A stretch of 64,000 nt of DNA from G963708235 sp963708235 (GTDB lineage Bacteria > Actinomycetota > Acidimicrobiia > Spongiisociales > UBA5794), in contig OY970200.1 in assembly GCA_963708235.1 (NCBI GenBank), positions 3,410,001 through 3,474,000 on the forward strand. Reading direction: 5' to 3'. The position numbers and the translations under genes were made by a program. A model generated the notes under the pieces. It did no database searches and was not told the DNA's origin. It worked only from the letters and a program-made list of their open reading frames with translations. Shown in pieces: positions 44,042-52,845 of the stretch. Each line of letters begins with the position of its first letter. Position 1 is the stretch's first letter.

Positions 44042-44085
44042 AACCGCAGGAGCGGGCACCCGAGCGATCGCGTATCGTCGCATCC

Positions 44086-44507
44086 ATGACGCACCCGACG
44101 ATGTACACCGAGGACGACCCCTATCTCTCCGAGCTGCGGGCGATCTGCCTGTCGTTCCCCGAATCGGTGGAGGTGGAAGCATGGGGGCGACCCACGTTCC
44201 GGGCAGGGAAACGGATGTTCGCCGTCTTCAGCGACACCGTCCACGCCGACGGCGACGCCGGTGTCGACACCACCGATCGCCATACGGTTCCCTACTCGGT
44301 CATCTTCAAACCGGAGGTCGAGGAGCACCCGGCGCTGGTCGCCGACTCACGCTTCTACCTGCCACCGTACTTCCACAGCGCCGGCTGGCTCGGACTCCGG
44401 TTCACCGCGGCCCCGGTCGACTGGGACGAGGTCCGGGAGCTCATGGAGAGTCCTACCGATCGGTGGCGCTCAAACGAATGCTCCGGGTGCTCGACTCCGA
44501 GACGTGA
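44086..44507 (+). CDS. MmcQ/YjbR family DNA-binding-like protein, frameshifted near the end
   Basis: SELRAICLSFPESVEVEAWG, RPTFRAGKRMFAVF and FYLPPYFHSAGWLGLRF are family hallmarks. After ELMES the open frame becomes shadow-like (to 44676). A neighbouring frame reads YRSVALKRMLRVLDSET and stops at 44505-44507, the normal C-terminus. One base is missing near 44446-44454. A TATCGT box 7 nt before the ATG suggests leaderless transcription. Confidence 0.78.
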
Positions 44508-44531
44508 CCACTCCGGTGTGACCCGGGGGGG

Positions 44532-45656
44532 TCAGTCGTCCACCGCAACCACCAGAGGAACCAGATTCCCGGACCCGTCGTCGACCTGGACCAGCACGCG
44601 CCACCCCGACTGGGTTCGATGGGTCGCCGTCACATCAACCTCCGCATCCGGCCAGGGGACCTCCCGGACCGCCTGATCGACAACCTCATCCGGTGGTGCC
44701 TGCTCCACCCCGAGGTCCGGCGAGGTCATCGCCACCACCTCCGGCGTTTCCGCCGGCGAGGGGAGATCGGCGATGGCGACTCCCCCACCGGGTTGCATGG
44801 CGACGGGAACCGTCACCGCCCGCAGCGGCAGGCGTAGGTACCCCCCCGACGGCCCCGTCGCCATGATCTGGAAGGCCACGGTGACCTCGTATCGGCCCGA
44901 CTCGGTGGACACCAGTGCCGTGGTGTGGGTGCGCTCTACCCAGGCGACACCGCTGTCACCGATCCGTCCCGGCCGTGGCAGACCCTCCGGAAGGGTCAGC
45001 TCGGCGCCCTCCACCCCGTCCACCGTGAAGTAGGCGGCGACGAACCATTCGGCAGCGGCTGACGCCGCACGCAGTTCCTGTTCGGGAAGCACCGCCATCA
45101 GATCGGCTTCGGAGTACGGCGATGGAGCAGCGAGGGCGGGACCCTGGAGATCGGCGGGTGCACCGACCGACGACGGCCCCAACTGGCCGTCGAGCGGGGC
45201 CGATCCGGGGGGAGACGGGACGGCCGGGGAAGGGGAGGCGCTCGACTCCCCGGCCACCCCGCCCTCCTGCGGCACAGCCACCGCAGGAGACGTCGGCTCC
45301 CCGGTCCCGGAGGGAGAGTCACCGGGGTTGTCGGGGAGCGCGACCGCCACCGGCGGCTCGGCCGGGGCGATCTCGGTCAGCTCGGGGGTGCGCCGCAGCA
45401 CCGTCATGGCGATCACGAACACCGTGGCGGCGACGACGATGCCGAGGACGATGCTCGCCATCGTGTAGCGGCGGGCGCCACGCATATCGGCGCCGAGCAT
45501 CCCCCACGGGATGTGCTCGAGTTCCTCGACGTCCGCCTCGTCGCTGCGGGGCCCCTCTGCGTGGGGCCCTTCTGTGTGGGGCGGGTGGAGCTCGCCGGGG
45601 TCGATCCCGGCGGTGCGGCTTCCGGCCGCAAGTGCGGTGTAGATCGAATGCGCCAT
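44532..45656 (-). CDS. Single-pass membrane protein with extracytoplasmic domain
   Basis: 374 residues. Cytoplasmic N-terminus (MAHSIYTALAAGS), a transmembrane helix (ASIVLGIVVAATVFVIAMTV), a long Pro/Ser/Ala linker, and a C-terminal domain with SAAAEWFVAAYFTVDGVEG and GRYEVTVAFQIMATGPSGGY. This last part recalls NTF2-like/TcpC-type domains of secretion systems, but the match is weak. Predicted promoter just upstream; start ATG 45656. Confidence 0.65.
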   Translation of the reverse strand: MAHSIYTALAAGSRTAGIDPGELHPPHTEGPHAEGPRSDEADVEELEHIPWGMLGADMRGARRYTMASIVLGIVVAATVFVIAMTVLRRTPELTEIAPAEPPVAVALPDNPGDSPSGTGEPTSPAVAVPQEGGVAGESSASPSPAVPSPPGSAPLDGQLGPSSVGAPADLQGPALAAPSPYSEADLMAVLPEQELRAASAAAEWFVAAYFTVDGVEGAELTLPEGLPRPGRIGDSGVAWVERTHTTALVSTESGRYEVTVAFQIMATGPSGGYLRLPLRAVTVPVAMQPGGGVAIADLPSPAETPEVVAMTSPDLGVEQAPPDEVVDQAVREVPWPDAEVDVTATHRTQSGWRVLVQVDDGSGNLVPLVVAVDD

Positions 45657-45662
45657 ACCGGC

Positions 45663-45691
45663 AACGTACACTTGCAGCCAACTGCAATCAA
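45663..45691 (-). promoter_or_regulatory. Predicted leaderless promoter of the 44532-45656 gene
   Basis: On the minus strand TTGATT (45686-45691) and TACGTT (45663-45668) are 17 nt apart, and the ATG begins 6 nt after the -10 box. Confidence 0.55.
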
Positions 45692-45786
45692 TAGTGTTGA
45701 TTCACATGATGTCGCGGCAACTGCATTGGCTCGGCGGAGATGCCGCCGCACCGACCCGGCAGGCGGAAAGGAGGCGCCGGCGCCGG

Positions 45787-46791
45787 TCAGCCCCCGATGT
45801 AGCTCATCTCGACCTTGGGCATGGGCAGGGTGGTCTCGGAGCGCCGTTCGGAGTAACGGTCGTTGCGGCGGTTCCACACATCCACGATGAGGTCGCCGAG
45901 TTCGGAGTCGTCGGCGCCGTGACGCATCGGGTGGCGGAGGTCGGTGCCGTCGGTGGCGAACAGGCAGGTGTAGAACGTGCCTTCGGCCGACATGCGGCCG
46001 CGGGTGCAGTCCCGGCAGAACGGCTGGGTGACCGACGAGATGATGCCGATCTCGCCGGCGCCGTCGGCGTAGCGCCAACGACGGGCAACTTCCCCCCGGT
46101 AGTCCGAGTCGACCGCCTCGAGCGGGTATCTGGCGGCAATCGGTTCCAGGATCCGGCGTGCCGGCACCACGTCGTCGAGCCGCCATCCGTTGCTGCTACC
46201 GACATCCATGTATTCGATGAACCGGAGGATGTGACCGGTGCCGCGGAAATGTTCGGCCATGTCGACGATGGCGTGGTCGTTGACCCCGCGCTTGACCACC
46301 ATGTTCACCTTGACCGGCCGCAACCCGGCGGCGGCGGCCGCCTCGATCCCCTCCAGCACACGTGCGACCGGAAAGTCGACATCGTTCATCGCCATGAAGG
46401 TCGCATCGTCGAGCGAATCGAGGCTCACCGTCACACGACCGAGCCCGGCGGCAACCAGCGACTCCGCCCTACGGGCGAGCAGGGAACCGTTGGTGGTCAA
46501 GGTGAGATCCTCGATCCCCTCGATCACGGCGAGCTTGGCGATGAGGCGGTCGAGCTGGCGACGGAGCAGGGGCTCCCCACCGGTGAGACGCACCTTGCGC
46601 ACCCCCAGGCCGGCGAAGATCGTCGTCAGTCGCTCGATCTCCTCGAACGAGAGCAGGAGGTCGCGCTCGAGGAACTGGTGATCGCGATTGAAGATCTCCT
46701 TCGGCATGCAGTAGGTGCAGCGGAAGTTACAGCGGTCGGTGACGCTGATGCGGAGGTCCCTGATCGGGCGTCCGAGGAGATCCTTGATCAT
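45787..46791 (-). CDS. moaA: GTP 3',8-cyclase (molybdenum cofactor biosynthesis)
   Basis: 334 residues. Radical-SAM CNFRCTYC near 21-28, KVRLTGGEPLLRR, TLTTNGSLL, the second cluster FCRDCTRGRMSAEGTFYTC and the C-terminal GG needed for catalysis. Converts GTP to 3',8-cyclo-7,8-dihydro-GTP, first step of molybdopterin synthesis. No other moa genes nearby. Confidence 0.95.
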   Translation of the reverse strand: MIKDLLGRPIRDLRISVTDRCNFRCTYCMPKEIFNRDHQFLERDLLLSFEEIERLTTIFAGLGVRKVRLTGGEPLLRRQLDRLIAKLAVIEGIEDLTLTTNGSLLARRAESLVAAGLGRVTVSLDSLDDATFMAMNDVDFPVARVLEGIEAAAAAGLRPVKVNMVVKRGVNDHAIVDMAEHFRGTGHILRFIEYMDVGSSNGWRLDDVVPARRILEPIAARYPLEAVDSDYRGEVARRWRYADGAGEIGIISSVTQPFCRDCTRGRMSAEGTFYTCLFATDGTDLRHPMRHGADDSELGDLIVDVWNRRNDRYSERRSETTLPMPKVEMSYIGG

Positions 46792-46886
46792 TTTCCGAGG
46801 CTACTCCGATGACGGTCACAAACCTCGGGCTCGCTCCGGAGCGGACCGCACGATGGATGTCCCGAACGGGCGGGTACCCTCCGGTG

Positions 46887-47717
46887 GTGAGCGGAAACGT
46901 CGAGATCCCGACCTCCGAGGTGATCAGCGTCGAGCGGCACTCCCAGACCGCCGTCGTCTGGTTGGACCGCCCCCGGGCGCGCAATGCGTTCCTGCCCGAG
47001 TTCTGGGATGACTTCCCAGCCATCCTCGATGCCGTGTCGACGGATCCGGAGGTGCGTGCCGTGGTCCTGGCGGGGCGCGGACCCGCCTTCACGGTGGGTC
47101 TCGACCTCGATGCCTACGGTGCGATTCTCGGCGACGCCGCCACCACCGTGACCGACCGGATCGCCACCTACCGGGACATCACCAGGATGCAGCGGGCGGC
47201 AAGTGCGCTGGCAGCATGCCCGGTTCCGGTGATCGCCGCCGTCCATGGCTGGTGTATCGGCGCCGGCGTCGACCTCGTCACCGCATGCGACATCCGCTTC
47301 GCCGCCGCCGATGCGGTCTTCTCGGTCCGTGAGACCAGGCTGGCCATGGTGGCCGACCTGGGGACCCTGCAGCGCCTCCCCGGGATCGTCGGACCCGGCC
47401 GGGCCGCCGAGTTGATCTACACCGGGTGCGATGTCGATGCCGCCGAGGCGCTGGAGATGGGTCTCGTCACCAGGGTGGCCGGTTCCTTCGACGAGTTGAT
47501 GACGGCGGCTCTGGCGACGTCCACACAGATCGCCGCCAACTCGCCCCTCGCCGTCCGCGGCGCCAAAGCGGTGCTCCGAGCCGGTGAACGCAGCGGTGCC
47601 GATGCGTCGCTCGACTACGTGGCGCTGTGGAACGCCGCTTTCCTCCACTCCGATGACCTGGGCGAAGCCATCCGTGCATTCACCGAACGTCGCCCTCCCC
47701 GATACCAAGGCAGGTGA
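46887..47717 (+). CDS. Enoyl-CoA hydratase/isomerase family, dienoyl-CoA isomerase-like
   Basis: 276 residues. Crotonase fold: oxyanion-hole segments GPAFTVGLDLDAYG and HGWCIGAGVDLVTACDIRFA. Residues RETRLAMVADLGTLQRLPGI match the Asp/Glu arrangement of delta3,5-delta2,4-dienoyl-CoA isomerases. The GTG at 46887 is preferred because family similarity starts just after it and a TACCCT box lies 6 nt upstream. Acts in beta-oxidation of unsaturated fatty acids. Confidence 0.85.
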   Translation: MSGNVEIPTSEVISVERHSQTAVVWLDRPRARNAFLPEFWDDFPAILDAVSTDPEVRAVVLAGRGPAFTVGLDLDAYGAILGDAATTVTDRIATYRDITRMQRAASALAACPVPVIAAVHGWCIGAGVDLVTACDIRFAAADAVFSVRETRLAMVADLGTLQRLPGIVGPGRAAELIYTGCDVDAAEALEMGLVTRVAGSFDELMTAALATSTQIAANSPLAVRGAKAVLRAGERSGADASLDYVALWNAAFLHSDDLGEAIRAFTERRPPRYQGR

Positions 47718-47721
47718 TCCG

Positions 47722-47952
47722 ATGCCGACCCGCTGTACCCACCTGGAACTGATCGTCGACACCACCCCTTCGTCGTGGGGGTGTGAGGATTGTCTCGGCA
47801 TCGGCGAACAACTCTGGGTCCATCTCCGGGTCTGCCAGATCTGTGGCCATGTCGGTTGCTGTGACAACTCTCCACGCCGTCATGCAACGGCCCACTTCCA
47901 CAGCTCGACCCATCCCATCATCCGCTCGTACGAGCCCGGTGAGGACTGGTAA
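47722..47952 (+). CDS. UBP-type zinc finger protein, cut by an in-frame stop
   Basis: 76 residues: WGCEDCLGIGEQLWVHLRVC, QICGHVGCCDNSP, RHATAHFHSSTHPII and SYEPGEDW, the zinc ligands of a ZnF_UBP domain as in small actinobacterial proteins. Codons after the TAA (47950-47952) continue the family pattern in the same frame, WCYIDETGFLLEDAPP, to a TGA at 48016. The stop is probably a mutation or sequence error. Start ATG 47722, 4 nt after the upstream gene. Confidence 0.75.
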   Translation: MPTRCTHLELIVDTTPSSWGCEDCLGIGEQLWVHLRVCQICGHVGCCDNSPRRHATAHFHSSTHPIIRSYEPGEDW

Positions 47953-48088
47953 TGGTGCTACATCGACGAGACCGGGTTCCTTCTCGAGGACGCTCCCCCG
48001 GCGCCACACCATCCTTGACCTCCGCAGCGCATCTCCGATCCTCGATGCCGCCGACCCTTCCGGGCCTTCGCCCTCCCGGACCCGGGTT

Positions 48089-48101
48089 TTGTGTGTCACA
48101 A
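48089..48101. promoter_or_regulatory. Inverted repeat in the aminotransferase leader
   Basis: TTGTG-TGT-CACAA, 126 nt before the aminotransferase ATG. Possible operator; no regulator identified. Confidence 0.35.
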
Positions 48102-48226
48102 TGGCGGCGATGTTGAGCACACCTCGCAACCGACGACGTCACCTGTTCGCAGCGCCGTAACGGGCGCCTTCCCGCGCCCATCGGGCGCCTGCGTCACCGT
48201 TCACCTCACGCTCACAGGAGTTGCTC

Positions 48227-49498
48227 ATGTCTGATCTCGCCCATCGTCAATCTCAGATCATCGCCCCGGTCATCGACTTCGACACCGACATCGAAATCGT
48301 CGGTTCGGAGGGGTCCTGGGTCACCACCGCCGACGGCCGTCGCTTCCTCGACTTCTCGTGCGGGATCGCCGTCTCCAACCTCGGGCACCAGCCGCCGTCC
48401 GTCAAGCAGGCGGTCCTCGCCCAGATCGACCGGTTGTGGCATGCCGGTGGCGTGTTCCGCTACGACACCCTGGTCAAGGCCGGCGAACGTCTCAAGGGGA
48501 TCACGCCGGACGGGATCGAGAAGTTCTTCTTCATGAACTCAGGTGCCGAAGCCGTGGAAGGTGCCGTCAAGCTGGCGCGCAAGACCAGCGGCCGCCAGGG
48601 GATCGTGGTCTTCCGGGGCGGGTTCCACGGGCGCAGCATGGGCTCGGTCTCCTACACCACCTCGAAGGCAAAGTACCGGCAGGGATACCACCCGCTGGTG
48701 GGGTCGGTGTTCGTCACCCCGTTCCCACGGCCGTTCCGCTGGAAGATGACCCAGGAGGAAGCCACGGCCCGCGCCATCGAGGAACTCCACCTGCTGCTCA
48801 AGCACGAGATCACCCCTGGTGAGGTGGCGGCGTTCCTGATCGAGCCGCTCCAGGGCGAAGGTGGCTACTACCCGGCGGGGGCAGAGTTCCTCCAGGAACT
48901 GCGCCGGTTGGGCGACGAACACGGCATCCTGTTGATCGCCGACGAGGTCCAGACCGGGTTCGGCCGGACCGGCGAGTGGTTCACGATGCAGGTCTACGGG
49001 GTCCGTCCCGACATCATGGCGATGGGCAAGGCGATCGCCAACGGCTTCCCGCTCTCGGCGGTCGGTGCATCGGCAGAACTGATGGACTCGTGGCCTCCCG
49101 GGTCGCACGGAACCACCTTCGGGGGCAACCCGGTGTCGTGTGCGGCCTCACTGGCGACCATGGAGGCGCTGGAGAGCGTCGTCCCCCAGGTTCCGAAGCT
49201 CTCCGGTCACGCCTTCGACCGTTTCGAGGAGATGAAGTCGGCTCACCGCACCATCGGCGATGTCCGCGGTCTCGGTCTGATGATCGGTGTCGAACTGGTC
49301 GGCGACGACGGCCACGCCCCGGCACCGGAAGCGTTCGAGGCGGTCAAGGAGTACACCTTGGCCCACGAGATGTTCCTGCTGTCCTGTGGCCCCGACGGCA
49401 ACGTGATCCGGTTCATTCCACCGCTCAACGTCTCGACCGAGGACCTCGACCACGGCATCGACATCATCGACGCCGCCCTCACCGACTACGAGGGCTGA
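48227..49498 (+). CDS. Class III PLP-dependent aminotransferase (GABA aminotransferase-like)
   Basis: 423 residues. FFMNSGAEAVEGAVKLARK, VFRGGFHGRSMGSVS, LIADEVQTGFGRTG with the PLP Asp, and IMAMGKAIANGFPLSAVG with the Schiff-base lysine. Likely transfers an omega-amino group (4-aminobutyrate or similar) to 2-oxoglutarate. ATG 48227 follows AGGAG; strong terminator downstream. Confidence 0.9.
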   Translation: MSDLAHRQSQIIAPVIDFDTDIEIVGSEGSWVTTADGRRFLDFSCGIAVSNLGHQPPSVKQAVLAQIDRLWHAGGVFRYDTLVKAGERLKGITPDGIEKFFFMNSGAEAVEGAVKLARKTSGRQGIVVFRGGFHGRSMGSVSYTTSKAKYRQGYHPLVGSVFVTPFPRPFRWKMTQEEATARAIEELHLLLKHEITPGEVAAFLIEPLQGEGGYYPAGAEFLQELRRLGDEHGILLIADEVQTGFGRTGEWFTMQVYGVRPDIMAMGKAIANGFPLSAVGASAELMDSWPPGSHGTTFGGNPVSCAASLATMEALESVVPQVPKLSGHAFDRFEEMKSAHRTIGDVRGLGLMIGVELVGDDGHAPAPEAFEAVKEYTLAHEMFLLSCGPDGNVIRFIPPLNVSTEDLDHGIDIIDAALTDYEG

Positions 49499-49530
49499 CC
49501 CCCGCACAGTGGTCTTCGAGTTCGCCGCGC

Positions 49531-49580
49531 AAACCGAAGGGAGCGTCCCAGCCGAGACGGCGGGACGCTTCCTTCGGTTT
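49531..49580. terminator. Strong bidirectional terminator
   Basis: 19-bp stem AAACCGAAGGGAGCGTCCC (49531-49549) with GGGACGCTTCCTTCGGTTT (49562-49580), one G-U pair, 12-nt loop. A/T ends on both sides serve the aminotransferase and the convergent small gene. Confidence 0.85.
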
Positions 49581-49593
49581 CAGGATCAGGGGA

Positions 49594-49800
49594 TCACTGG
49601 TAGGAGACGTCCTCTGCGAACTGCCCGCGGATGCGGGGGTAGGTGACCGGCCGGTGCCGGAAGCATGTCTCGGCACGGTTGTACCGGGAAATCACGGTTT
49701 CGCAATCTCCCGACACACAGACGCGTCCTGCGTTGTACTGCTTGGGTCGTCGGATTCTGGAGCCCGGTCGGGCTGCACGAATCGCCATGTCTGTTGCCAT
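49594..49800 (-). CDS. Small conserved Cys-containing protein
   Basis: 68 residues, basic, with VCVSGDCETVISRYNRAETC and FRHRPVTYPRIRG, a pattern I recognise from small actinobacterial proteins of unknown function. ATG 49800 preceded by CGGAGG at 5 nt. The cysteines and histidine could bind zinc. Confidence 0.7.
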   Translation of the reverse strand: MATDMAIRAARPGSRIRRPKQYNAGRVCVSGDCETVISRYNRAETCFRHRPVTYPRIRGQFAEDVSYQ

Positions 49801-49889
49801 CTGAACCTCCGAGGTCCGTACACACCCAGTATTCGGTGCCGACGACCGATCGGATGGGACAAACACCGGGGGAACGCTCCGGCTGGGCC

Positions 49890-51371
49890 CTATCGGATGG
49901 CGGTCACCATCGGGTCCTGACGTCTCTCCCCCGGAAGAACCATCGCCAAACCCGCCGCTGCCAGTGACAGCAGCAGCAGCCAGTCCCCGAATCGGGTGTA
50001 GGGAGTCGGTCCGGCCGACCGCATGTTCACCACGGCGCGCAGGGTTCGCTCCTCGAGCAGTTCGGTGACGCCGGTGACATCGCCGTTGGCTCGGACCACC
50101 GCCGAGCGGCCGGTGATGGCGGCCAGCAGGATGTCCTGGCCCACCGAGGCGGCGTTGACCCGCACCATGGCGATGAGTTGATCCGAGGCCGAACCGGTCC
50201 CGAAGCTGCTCTCGTTGGTGGCGATCACCTGAAGCTGGGCACCGCCCTCGGCCTCGCCACGGATGTACCGGGCAAAGGCGCCCTCGAACGAGATCACCGA
50301 GCCGATGACCCCGAAGTCGGTGGCAAACACCGTCGACTCCTCGCCGCGGACCATGTCGCGGGGGACGCGGTCCAACTGCGGGACGAAACCGAACAACGAC
50401 CGCAGCGGGACGAACTCACCGAACGGAACCGGGTGCCGCTTGGCGTAGGTGCCGAGCCGGGCCCCGGTGGGACCGAACAGGGTGTTGGTGTTGAGGAAGA
50501 AGCGATCGTCGACCACCCGCGTCCCGCTGACCAGCAGATAGGCACCGATGCGCCTCGCTTCGGTCTCCAGCGCCGCCCGGACCTCGAGGTTCTCCTCCGG
50601 CTCGAACGGGGTACCCATCGAGTTCTCCGGCCACACCACCAGATCCGCCGACCCGTCGACGATCTGTTCGGTGAGCGCAAGATGGGACTCGAAGATGAGA
50701 CGGTTCTCGTCCGCACAGTGGGTCATGGGGCACGGCGAACCTCCCTGGACGATGACGCTGCGTACCGAGTTCCCGTCGGCGGTGGGGGCGAACAGCGACC
50801 CTGCCGTCACCAGCAGCAGCGCCACCACCGCCGGATCGACCAACAGCCTCCAGTTGTCGGACTTCTCGAAGACGAGCACCAGCCCCGCCGCCACGGCGAT
50901 GGCGACGATTCCCCAACCCGCCGGGCCGATCCACTGCGCCGCTCCGATGGCGCCGGGGTTGGCTGCCGCCCCGTAGCCCAACGATCCCCAGGGGAATCCG
51001 CCGAGCGGGAACCGGGCACGGATGTATTCGATCAGACCCCAACCCGCCACCACGACCAGCCACCATCGGGTCGCCGGCCAGAGGCGGAACGCCCACACCA
51101 GCACCGAGTAGGCGGCGAAGTAGGTGGCCAGGACCATCACGAGCGGCACCCAGGCGACGTAGCCGAGCACCGAGATCCAGATGAGAAGCGGGCCGAAGAA
51201 CGCCAGGCCACAGACGAACCCGACGGCGGCGGCGGCCCATGCGTGCTCCACCGTGCGCGCCGCCCACAGCAGCGGCGCAGGGGCGACGAACGCCAGCCAT
51301 CCCCACTCGAGGGGCGGAAACGCCGCCCACATGAGGAGGCCACCGGCTACAGCAGCAAGGTACGGGGCCAT
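49890..51371 (-). CDS. lnt: Apolipoprotein N-acyltransferase (Lnt), catalytic Cys replaced by Ser
   Basis: 493 residues. About seven transmembrane helices, then a nitrilase-like domain. Catalytic Glu in LVVWPENSMG and Lys in YAKRHPVPFGEFVP are present; the nucleophile motif, usually I-C-[FYW]-E, reads VISFEGAF (TCG at about 50292-50294 on the minus strand). It N-acylates lipoproteins at the outer face of the membrane, if active. Several lipoproteins in this window would be substrates. Confidence 0.88.
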   Translation of the reverse strand: MAPYLAAVAGGLLMWAAFPPLEWGWLAFVAPAPLLWAARTVEHAWAAAAVGFVCGLAFFGPLLIWISVLGYVAWVPLVMVLATYFAAYSVLVWAFRLWPATRWWLVVVAGWGLIEYIRARFPLGGFPWGSLGYGAAANPGAIGAAQWIGPAGWGIVAIAVAAGLVLVFEKSDNWRLLVDPAVVALLLVTAGSLFAPTADGNSVRSVIVQGGSPCPMTHCADENRLIFESHLALTEQIVDGSADLVVWPENSMGTPFEPEENLEVRAALETEARRIGAYLLVSGTRVVDDRFFLNTNTLFGPTGARLGTYAKRHPVPFGEFVPLRSLFGFVPQLDRVPRDMVRGEESTVFATDFGVIGSVISFEGAFARYIRGEAEGGAQLQVIATNESSFGTGSASDQLIAMVRVNAASVGQDILLAAITGRSAVVRANGDVTGVTELLEERTLRAVVNMRSAGPTPYTRFGDWLLLLSLAAAGLAMVLPGERRQDPMVTAIR

Positions 51372-51567
51372 GAGACCGGCAGACTAGAGACCGCAGTCGC
51401 CAAGCGGCAGCCGGGAGCCGCCCGGGCCACGTCGGCGGCAGGTATGCGTACGCCCGAGCGTGATGTCTTCCGCCGACGGAGGCGACGTTCACGCATCAGG
51501 ACGGAACCCCGAGGGTGCGGCGGGCCCGCGGTCGGGGGACCTCGACGACACCCGTACCATGTCGGCC

Positions 51568-52392
51568 ATGGAGGACCTCGAACTTGCCATTGCCGCCGCA
51601 CGTGCCGGGGGGAAGATCGTCGCCGAGGGCTTCGGACGTCACTCCACCACGGTGTTCAAGGGACGTAACGACCCGGTCACCGAGATCGACGAGGCCGCCG
51701 AACTCGCCATCACCGATCTCCTCGCCGCACATCGCCCCGCGGATGGGCTGCTCGGCGAGGAGGGAACCAGCCACGGTGGTGACGGACGGCGCTGGCTGAT
51801 CGACCCTCTCGACGGCACGGTCAACTTCGTCCACGGCTTTCCTCATGTCGGGGTGTCGGTGGGTCTGTACGACGGGAACGAGCCGCTGGTCGGTGTCGTC
51901 TACGACCCGATCCATGACGAGATGTTCGCCGCCGCCATCGGTGCCGGCGCCACCCTCAACGGCGCCCCGATCTCGGTGTCGGCCACCCCTGACCTGGCCG
52001 CAGCGTTGGTGGTCACCGGGTTTCCCTATGACCATCATGACCACGCCCCCGCCTACGTATCCACCCTGGGGGCGGTGCTGGCCCAGGTCAACGGGATTCG
52101 ACGCACCGGGTCGGCGGCACTCGACCTCTGTTACGTCGCCGCCGGACGGTTCGACGGCTACTGGGAGTATCAGCTGGCACCGTGGGACCTCGCCGGTGGT
52201 CTGGTGATCCTGGCCGAGGCCGGAGGACGCTGCACGACTCCGTCAGGAGCGCCGACCAACCCCTACACCCGCCACATCGTCGCCGGTAACCCCCTCGTCC
52301 ACGAGCCACTCCGCCAGTTGGTGGAGGGAAGCTTCCCCGCCCACCTGGTCACCGACGCGACCCGACCCCGAGGCGACACCCCACCCGTCTGA
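51568..52392 (+). CDS. Inositol monophosphatase family protein
   Basis: About 274 residues. Metal-binding GLLGEEG, LIDPLDGTVNFVHGFP and WDLAGGLVILAEAGG define the family (inositol-1-phosphate or related sugar-phosphate phosphatase). Two starts: ATG 51559 or ATG 51568. The latter is 7 nt after a TACCAT box, fitting leaderless transcription. Confidence 0.88.
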   Translation: MEDLELAIAAARAGGKIVAEGFGRHSTTVFKGRNDPVTEIDEAAELAITDLLAAHRPADGLLGEEGTSHGGDGRRWLIDPLDGTVNFVHGFPHVGVSVGLYDGNEPLVGVVYDPIHDEMFAAAIGAGATLNGAPISVSATPDLAAALVVTGFPYDHHDHAPAYVSTLGAVLAQVNGIRRTGSAALDLCYVAAGRFDGYWEYQLAPWDLAGGLVILAEAGGRCTTPSGAPTNPYTRHIVAGNPLVHEPLRQLVEGSFPAHLVTDATRPRGDTPPV

Positions 52393-52420
52393 TCCGAGAC
52401 CGATCGTGACGCTGCGGACC

Positions 52421-52479
52421 TAGGAGACGTCGCGCCCCTTCTGCGTCCGCAGAGCGTCCATAGCCACCCCGCCTTTCCG
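52421..52479 (-). repeat. Fragment of the repeat family, reverse orientation
   Basis: GACGTCGCGCCCCTTCTGCG, GTCCGCAGAGCGTCC and GCCACCCCGCC match the left end of the element read on the minus strand. The rest of 52393-52572 shows nothing recognisable. Confidence 0.5.
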
Positions 52480-52572
52480 GTCTGCTCCGCAAGCGGCCGC
52501 AGCGCACCCACGCCGTCCGCGGCGGCGGGACAGGGAAGGTGCGGATGGCCGGAAGGGCGATCAGCCGCCGGG

Positions 52573-52761
52573 TCAGCGGTGGGCGAGCCCGGCGCAATCG
52601 GGGCAGAGGAGGCCGACCTGGACGAACTGAAGATCGTCGCCGGCGGGAAATGCACAGTGCGAGCATCGCTGTGCGATGTAGTCATCGGCCAGGAGGTGAA
52701 ACGGTCCGTCACCGGACAGCAGATCACCGACGAGCACGGCTTGGCTGGTTCCATTCTTCAT
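52573..52761 (-). CDS. Small putative zinc-ribbon protein
   Basis: 62 residues: VLVGDLLSGDGPFHLLADDY, IAQRCSHCAFPAGDD, GLLCPDCAGLAHR. Two CxxC pairs about 20 residues apart suggest a zinc ribbon. A TAGCCT box lies 9 nt before the ATG at 52761 and there is no ribosome binding site. Not a named family to me. Confidence 0.55.
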   Translation of the reverse strand: MKNGTSQAVLVGDLLSGDGPFHLLADDYIAQRCSHCAFPAGDDLQFVQVGLLCPDCAGLAHR

Positions 52762-52845
52762 GACGACGGCAGGCTAGCCGCTCCGCGACCCGGCAAAGCT
52801 CAGCCGGAAGCGCTCCCCGCATCCTGCCCTGCCCCTTTTCACCTG

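Noticed and set aside
47783..48160. 125-codon plus-strand frame between the UBP protein and the aminotransferase
   Set aside because: Ser/Arg/Pro-rich, out of frame with the zinc-finger gene it overlaps, and lacking a start signal.
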